A stretch of DNA of 45,465 nt from NCBI RefSeq assembly GCF_009753675.1, contig NZ_WQLV01000024.1:1-45465 (forward strand), given 5' to 3'. The notes below the pieces were generated by a model. That model was not told the DNA's origin and ran no database searches. It saw nothing but the letters and a program-made list of their open reading frames with translations. The translations under genes were made by a program, and so were the position numbers. This DNA is from Parasedimentitalea huanghaiensis (GTDB lineage Bacteria; Pseudomonadota; Alphaproteobacteria; Rhodobacterales; Rhodobacteraceae). Within the stretch, counting starts at the first letter, position 1. Each line of letters starts with the position of its first letter. Shown piece by piece: positions 41,432 through 45,465 of this stretch.

Positions 41432-42316
41432 ATGGGTTTTCCACAAGTCCTTGTCCTGGGTGCATCAGGGCGTATCGGTCAGGTCCTGCGTCACTGCTGG
41501 CCCAAGACGGCGGATCTGTGCTGGCAGACACGTCGCGCCCCTCGCCCGGATGGAACCGGACAGGGATGGTGTGGTTTTGATCCGCTGGCTGATCCCGAGG
41601 CCCTTGTTGCAGCCGCCCAGGGGCGACAGGCCATTTTATGTCTTGCGGGCAGCATACCGGGGCGCGGTGGGGCACTGGCGGACAATATTGACCTGGGCGA
41701 AGCCACAGTGCGGGCGGCGGCTGGGACCGGGGCTCAGGTTTTTCTGACCTCTTCGGCGGCTGTTTATGGGGACCAGTCGGGGCTTTTGGAGGAAGCGGCC
41801 ACTCTGCGCCCGACGGCGCCTTATGGGGTGTCCAAGGCTGAGATGGAACGGCGGGCCGCAGAGTTGGGGGCCGAGCTGGGTGTCGGGGTCTGTGCTCTGA
41901 GACTTGGCAATATCGCTGGGCTGGATGCGATCCTGGGGGGCTGGCGACCGGGGTTCCAGCTGGATGTCTTTGACGATGGGACAACCCCCCGACGCAGCTA
42001 TATAGGCCCCCAGACATTGGCCCGAACTCTGGCCCAAATTCTGACCCGGTTGATGTCCGTGCAGGACCTGCCCCCCGTCCTGAACATTGCCCAGCCGGGC
42101 CCCGTTGAAATGGCGCAGCTTCTGCAGGCTGCGGATCTTGAGTACGGGCTGCGCCCCGCCCCGCCCAGTGCCATTGCGGAGGTGACGATGGACACCTCCA
42201 GGTTGAGTGAGCTATTGTCTCAGGAGGACCCGATGACGGCGGCAAATTCCACGCATATGGTGGCAGAGTGGCGTAGGTTAGAGCAAAAGATGATAAAGGA
42301 GCCCCCCTTGGTATGA
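41432..42316 (+). CDS. NAD-dependent epimerase/dehydratase (extended SDR)
   Basis: A 294-aa nucleotide-sugar SDR. The NAD-binding loop is 'VLVLGASGRIGQVL' (GxSGxIG). The catalytic set is 'FLTSSAAVYGD' (Ser) and 'APYGVSKAEMERR' with Tyr-x3-Lys at about residues 131-135. 'RLGNIAGLDAI' and 'PRRSYIGPQTLARTLAQIL' are usual for UDP-sugar epimerases and reductases. The ATG of the sugar-phosphate transferase overlaps its stop (ATGA), so the enzyme probably makes the sugar that the transferase loads on the lipid carrier, perhaps by reducing the WbpM-type 4-keto product. The exact reaction is not determined. Confidence 0.82.
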   Translation: MGFPQVLVLGASGRIGQVLRHCWPKTADLCWQTRRAPRPDGTGQGWCGFDPLADPEALVAAAQGRQAILCLAGSIPGRGGALADNIDLGEATVRAAAGTGAQVFLTSSAAVYGDQSGLLEEAATLRPTAPYGVSKAEMERRAAELGAELGVGVCALRLGNIAGLDAILGGWRPGFQLDVFDDGTTPRRSYIGPQTLARTLAQILTRLMSVQDLPPVLNIAQPGPVEMAQLLQAADLEYGLRPAPPSAIAEVTMDTSRLSELLSQEDPMTAANSTHMVAEWRRLEQKMIKEPPLV

Positions 42317-42924
42317 CCTGGCGCAAGCGCATTTTCGACCTGTTTTTTGCGTCACTTTTGATCTTGGTTCTGGGGCCCATCCTGCTGATGCTTCTTGTGT
42401 GGCTGCTGTGGAAAGAGGGGCGGCCGCTGTTTTATGTCGCCGAACGGATGAAGGGTGTGGATCACCCGTTTTTGCTGTGGAAGCTCAGAACGATGACCGT
42501 GGTTGCAACGGACACCGGGGTCTCTGGCGGCGACAAGGCGGCCCGGGTCACCAGGACCGGGGCCTGGCTGCGCAGCAAGCGGCTGGATGAATTTCCGCAG
42601 CTGTGGAATATCCTGAAAGGGGATCTGAGCTTTGTGGGGCCACGCCCGCCCCTGCGCCAATATGTAGAGATGCATCCGGAGATCTACAGACAGGTGCTGG
42701 CCTCCCGGCCCGGAGTGACGGGGCTGGCCTCTCTTGTTTATCACCGACATGAAGCGGCCCTGCTGGACCGCTGCCAGACACCGGGAGAGACAGATGCCGT
42801 CTATTCCCGGATCTGTGTCCCGGCCAAGGCCCGGCTGGATCTGATCTATCAGCGCAATCAGAACATGTGTTTTGATTTTGATCTGGTTTTTCAGACCATC
42901 GGCAACATCTTCCGCCGGGGGTAA
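42313..42924 (+). CDS. Initiating sugar-phosphate transferase (undecaprenyl-phosphate, PglC/WcaJ C-terminal type)
   Basis: A 203-aa enzyme of the bacterial sugar transferase (polyisoprenyl-phosphate hexose-1-phosphate transferase) family. It has a single N-terminal re-entrant membrane helix ([20 protein letters not shown]) and the conserved 'FLLWKLRTM'. '[37 protein letters not shown]' contains the catalytic Asp-Glu pair. '[10 protein letters not shown]' follows. The short form without extra N-terminal membrane helices is PglC-like. It starts glycan assembly on undecaprenyl phosphate, is coupled to the SDR gene, and is probably followed in function by the GT4/GT2 enzymes. Confidence 0.9.
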   Translation: MTWRKRIFDLFFASLLILVLGPILLMLLVWLLWKEGRPLFYVAERMKGVDHPFLLWKLRTMTVVATDTGVSGGDKAARVTRTGAWLRSKRLDEFPQLWNILKGDLSFVGPRPPLRQYVEMHPEIYRQVLASRPGVTGLASLVYHRHEAALLDRCQTPGETDAVYSRICVPAKARLDLIYQRNQNMCFDFDLVFQTIGNIFRRG

Positions 42925-42986
42925 CAGCGCCGATTCGGAAAACCGATGCCTCCTCCGGTTTAGGAGCCGGGTCTGGTCGAGGATGT

Positions 42987-43002
42987 CCTACGCGCGCGTA
43001 GG
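42987..43002. promoter_or_regulatory. 16-bp palindrome, candidate operator
   Basis: CCTACGCGCGCGTAGG is a perfect palindrome, 62 bases after the sugar transferase gene. It shares the CGCGCGCG core with the plasmid's parS sites but not their TTTC/GAAA arms, so it is probably a different protein's site. Confidence 0.5.
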
Positions 43003-43142
43003 TCAGTTTTGTCTCATGTGTAGGCCTATTTTGTCATCTGTTTTCAGGATTGTGCGTCGGGCACCGGGCTTTCGCTAAACCCAAATTTGTGCTAGGTTCG
43101 GAATGTGTTCACACTGGATGCTGCCAATTTTTTAAGCCATTG

Positions 43143-43173
43143 CGCAGCTTTTTCGACCAAGGAAAAAGCTGCG
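43143..43173 (+). other. Hairpin 1 in the wbpM-type leader
   Basis: CGCAGCTTTTTC, loop GACCAAG, GAAAAAGCTGCG: a perfect 12-bp stem. It has T's inside the stem rather than after it, and the following bases (tatttt) are only partly T, so it could be an attenuator-like element or the terminator of the upstream transcript. Confidence 0.55.
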
Positions 43174-43189
43174 TATTTTGAAGCGGGCA

Positions 43190-43263
43190 TTTGTACCGCA
43201 GACTGAAGCTCTTGCACAAACAAGGCTACGGCCGGTCATCTGCAAGTTGCTGTGCGGTACAAA
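43190..43263 (+). other. Nested inverted-repeat element in the wbpM-type leader
   Basis: Outer arms TTTGTACCGCA (43190-43200) and TGCGGTACAAA (43253-43263) are perfect complements. Inside them CTTGCA (43211-43216) pairs with TGCAAG (43241-43246), and a small GGC-TACG-GCC hairpin occupies the centre. The 74-base unit ends 34 bases before the start codon of the dehydratase gene. It could be a structured 5' UTR or a small inverted-repeat element. Confidence 0.55.
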
Positions 43264-43297
43264 AATTCGAGGCCCAGAAGGGGATGGGGCGCAAGGC

Positions 43298-45172
43298 ATG
43301 TTGACTCTGATCAGCGTACTTTCACGCAAGCAAAAATCTTGGATTTTCCTCGCGGTTGACCTGCTGCTTTGTCCGCTGGCGCTGTTGTTCACCTTTTCTG
43401 TCCAGACACTCCCGCAGAGCCCATTTGCCAGCTTTACGGCGCTGCTGCCAGCGCTGCCCTATGTGATTGCGGTGACCGCAGGGTTGTCGCTCTGGCTTGG
43501 CATCCCCTATGTGCAGCTTGTCGCCTATGAACGCCATGCGGCCGGGCTCACCGCTCTGGTGGCTCTGGCGACGGCCTCTGCTGCGGCGCTGCTGGATGGG
43601 GTGTTTGGTCCGGGCCTGCCCATCGGCATATATGTGGTGTTTGGGATCAACTATTTCCTCTTTATGCTGAGCGCGCGGGCGGTGTTGTACCGGATTGTTC
43701 TGGCGATCTACCATCGGGCGCGCCCCGGCTGCCGGGTGTTGATCTACGGGGCTGGCACCACGGGGACGCAACTGGCGCAGGCGCTTAAGGCACATGACGA
43801 AATTGACCCTGTTGCCTTTGTGGATGACAACAGCTCGCTGCAGGGGATGACCCTGATGGGGATGCCGGTTTTTCCACCGGCCCGTATCGCCGAGATCACC
43901 AGCTCCCGGGAAATCAAACGGGTGCTGCTGGCGATGCCCTCACAAAGCCCTCCCAAGCAGGCGCAGCTGACCCGCCGCCTGCAGGAGATGCAGCTTGAGG
44001 TGCAGGTCCTGCCGTCTTTTGCCCAGCTCATTGGAGAAGAAGCGCTGGTGGACAAGCTGGCCCCGGCCACACCACAAAGTTTTCTGGGGCGCGCGGCGCG
44101 GGATGTCCCTCTGGGGGCGGCGGGCGTCTCTTACCAGGGGCGCAGCGTCTTGGTCTCAGGCGCCGGGGGATCGATCGGATCTGAGCTGTGTCGGCAGGTG
44201 CTGGCCTGTGGTCCAACCAGGCTGGTGCTGTATGAGCTGTCTGAACTGGCGCTCTATACCATCCATCAGGAACTGGCTGGGCTGGGCCAGGACATGGGCG
44301 TAGAGGTGGTGCCGGTGCTTGGCTCTGTCTGTGACAGACGTCAGATGGGTATGGTGCTGGAGACCCATGCGGTGCAGGTGGTGCTGCATGCGGCGGCCTA
44401 TAAACATGTGCCTCTGGTTGAGACGAACCCGCTGCCGGGGCTGGCCAATAATGTGCTTGGTGCTCAGGCCCTGGCCCAGGCGGCAGATCGGGCCGGGGTT
44501 GAGCGGTTTATCCTGATTTCATCGGACAAGGCGGTGCGCCCGGCCAGCGTGATGGGGGCGTCCAAACGGATGGCTGAACTGGTTGTTCAGGATCTTGGTT
44601 CCCGCAGCACCGGGACCGTCTTTGCCACGGTGCGGTTTGGCAATGTTCTGGGCTCCAGCGGTTCGGTGGTGCCGCTGTTTCAGGACCAGATCAGCCGGGG
44701 GGGGCCGGTGACGGTGACCGACCCCAATGTGAAACGCTATTTCATGACCATCCGCGAGGCAGCGCATCTGGTCCTGCAGGCCGGCGCTGAGGCCCGCGGG
44801 GATGAGATTTTTGTGCTCGACATGGGAGAACCGGTGCCAATTTTGCAGCTGGCCCGACAGGTGATCGAAAGCGCAGGCTATACGGTGCGCGACGAGGATT
44901 TGCCGGGGGGCGATATTGCCATCGAGATCACCGGATTGCGCCCGGGTGAGAAATTGGAGGAAGAGTTGACCCTGTCTCAGGAGTTGACCACCACCCGTCA
45001 CGCCAAGATCTTTTGCGCCCGCGAGGCGGGGCTGTCTGAAATCGAAGTGGCTGCGATGTTGCGGGCGCTAGGCCAGGCACTGAACAGCAATGACGAGGCG
45101 GCGGCCCGTCAGGCCATCACCCATTGGGTTGAGGGCTATCGTCAGCCTGAGGGGGATCGTAGAACCTCTTGA
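43298..45172 (+). CDS. WbpM/FlaA1-type UDP-N-acetylglucosamine 4,6-dehydratase (membrane-anchored)
   Basis: A 624-aa nucleotide-sugar dehydratase. Four N-terminal membrane helices (about residues 15-135) are followed by a first Rossmann region, 'VLIYGAGTTGTQLAQAL'. The catalytic SDR domain from about 275 has 'SVLVSGAGGSIGSELCRQVL', 'VLHAAAYKHVPLVETNP' and 'ILISSDKAVRPASVMGASKRMAEL', where Met-x3-Lys replaces the usual Tyr-x3-Lys, as in WbpM. 'RFGNVLGSSGSVVPLFQDQI' and 'VTVTDPNVKRYFMTIREA' follow. It makes a 4-keto-6-deoxy sugar, the usual precursor of QuiNAc, FucNAc or bacillosamine. ATG 43298 fits the family N-terminus; an in-frame start at 43178 would lie inside the leader structure. Confidence 0.9.
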   Translation: MLTLISVLSRKQKSWIFLAVDLLLCPLALLFTFSVQTLPQSPFASFTALLPALPYVIAVTAGLSLWLGIPYVQLVAYERHAAGLTALVALATASAAALLDGVFGPGLPIGIYVVFGINYFLFMLSARAVLYRIVLAIYHRARPGCRVLIYGAGTTGTQLAQALKAHDEIDPVAFVDDNSSLQGMTLMGMPVFPPARIAEITSSREIKRVLLAMPSQSPPKQAQLTRRLQEMQLEVQVLPSFAQLIGEEALVDKLAPATPQSFLGRAARDVPLGAAGVSYQGRSVLVSGAGGSIGSELCRQVLACGPTRLVLYELSELALYTIHQELAGLGQDMGVEVVPVLGSVCDRRQMGMVLETHAVQVVLHAAAYKHVPLVETNPLPGLANNVLGAQALAQAADRAGVERFILISSDKAVRPASVMGASKRMAELVVQDLGSRSTGTVFATVRFGNVLGSSGSVVPLFQDQISRGGPVTVTDPNVKRYFMTIREAAHLVLQAGAEARGDEIFVLDMGEPVPILQLARQVIESAGYTVRDEDLPGGDIAIEITGLRPGEKLEEELTLSQELTTTRHAKIFCAREAGLSEIEVAAMLRALGQALNSNDEAAARQAITHWVEGYRQPEGDRRTS

Positions 45173-45327
45173 CCCCATGCGCCTTTTCAATCTGCGACCC
45201 TGTCGTGGCAGAACCGCCTCAACAGGAGACAATGTGGTGGTGGTCTCTGCAGCGACGTTGATCGGCCGATTGGTTATGTGATTTAAGAAAAAGCGAAAAT
45301 TAGACTGGTATAAGGTGATTGCTTTCC
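45173..45327. other. Intergenic region upstream of the yjbH-like gene
   Basis: A 155-base gap ending in the AAGGTGA ribosome-binding site before GTG 45328. The stretch 45275-45320 is AT-rich and probably contains a promoter for the yjbH-yjbF pair (TATAAG at 45309-45314 is one -10-like word), but I see no well-spaced boxes. Confidence 0.3.
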
Positions 45328-45465
45328 GTGTACCCCCCTCTGGCAGGACAGATCATTCAAATCGCGTGTCGCCGCCCTCTGCGGCTGACGGGATTGGCGT
45401 TTGCCATGGTCGGAGGTGTTGCGGCCGCTCCGGTGCTGGCGCAGGATCCAGCGTTGAGCCCCCCC
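45328..45465 (+). CDS. yjbH: 5' end of the yjbH-like gene (continues at base 1)
   Basis: The frame runs from GTG 45328 to the end of the window and continues at the start, because 45389-45465 equals 1-77. The GTG is preceded by AAGGTGA (45313-45319) at normal ribosome-binding distance, and an in-frame stop TGA lies at 45316-45318. The new N-terminus begins MYPPLAGQIIQIACRRPLRL, followed by a hydrophobic stretch and an Ala-x-Ala cleavage site. This makes a complete Sec signal peptide that is cut short if the gene is started at base 6. TTG 45319 is a less likely start. Confidence 0.8.
   Translation, partial: MYPPLAGQIIQIACRRPLRLTGLAFAMVGGVAAAPVLAQDPALSPP

Larger units (their letters stand above)
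42925..43297 (+). promoter_or_regulatory. Long structured leader upstream of the WbpM-type gene
   Basis: A 373-base non-coding stretch with three dyads: a perfect 16-bp palindrome CCTACGCGCGCGTAGG (42987-43002); a hairpin with a perfect 12-bp stem (43143-43173); and a nested structure closed by TTTGTACCGCA / TGCGGTACAAA (43190-43263). The AT-rich 43080-43135 between the palindrome and the hairpins may contain the promoter. See the separate entries. Confidence 0.5.

Noticed and set aside
43178-43297. N-terminal extension of the WbpM-type protein from an upstream in-frame ATG
   Set aside because: The extension would be encoded by the nested inverted repeat, lacks similarity to the family, and ATG 43298 gives the usual membrane-helix start.
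45389-45465. Terminal direct repeat as a mobile element or attachment site
   Set aside because: It is exact, ends abruptly at both contig ends and interrupts a gene only at the linear ends; circular closure explains it fully.

Overview
The window is a complete circular plasmid of about 45,388 bp. Its last 77 bases (45389-45465) repeat its first 77 exactly, as a contig closed by an assembly overlap would. The gene at the junction (yjbH-like) becomes complete only when the ends are joined. The replicon has a RepA (RPA-family) initiator, an oriV with three abutting 22-bp iterons, a DnaA box and an AT-rich segment, a parAB operon and two parS-like palindromes. RPA-type RepA beside parAB, DUF2793, M10/RTX proteins with PPC domains, and high GC all point to an alphaproteobacterium of the Rhodobacterales (Roseobacter group). 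In that group, RepA-type plasmids carrying polysaccharide and biofilm genes are known. I see no relaxase, type IV secretion, transposase or toxin-antitoxin gene.

Layout: (1) 45328 through the origin to 3186: YjbH, YjbF and YjbE-like exopolysaccharide proteins. (2) 3272-7329: a DUF2793/beta-helix tailspike-like protein, divergent from a secreted M10 metalloprotease with RTX repeats. (3) 7397-20514: a nonulosonic (sialic-type) acid and glycan block. It holds an AGE epimerase, a GT42 sialyltransferase-like enzyme, a fused CMP-sialate synthetase/HAD phosphatase, a second GT42 fused to GT4 and TPR regions, two sulfotransferases, two methyltransferases, two GT2 enzymes and a NeuB-type synthase without a SAF domain. 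(4) 20575-27582: an ABC capsule exporter (permease, KpsE-like, ATPase), a second RTX protein and a GT4. (5) 27618-31960: replication and partition. (6) 32194-40128: an unusual three-gene operon, with an AMP-ligase/carrier didomain, a degenerate ThDP-fold protein and a C-A-T-TE NRPS with a C-terminal tail. (7) 40228-45172: an outer-membrane polysaccharide export lipoprotein, a short-chain dehydrogenase, an initiating sugar-phosphate transferase and a WbpM/FlaA1-type dehydratase.

Read together, the plasmid appears devoted to a surface glycan. WbpM-type dehydratase and the SDR make a modified sugar, and the sugar-phosphate transferase loads the first residue on the lipid carrier. Glycosyltransferases, including two or more candidate nonulosonosyltransferases, extend it, and sulfo- and methyltransferases decorate it. 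The ABC exporter with the OPX lipoprotein and the Yjb proteins brings it to the surface, and two secreted RTX proteins join it there. The most novel parts are the nonulosonate pathway with its fusions, the GT42-GT4 chimera and the NRPS/ThDP operon, whose product I cannot name. All functions are read from motifs and context by eye; no database search was run.
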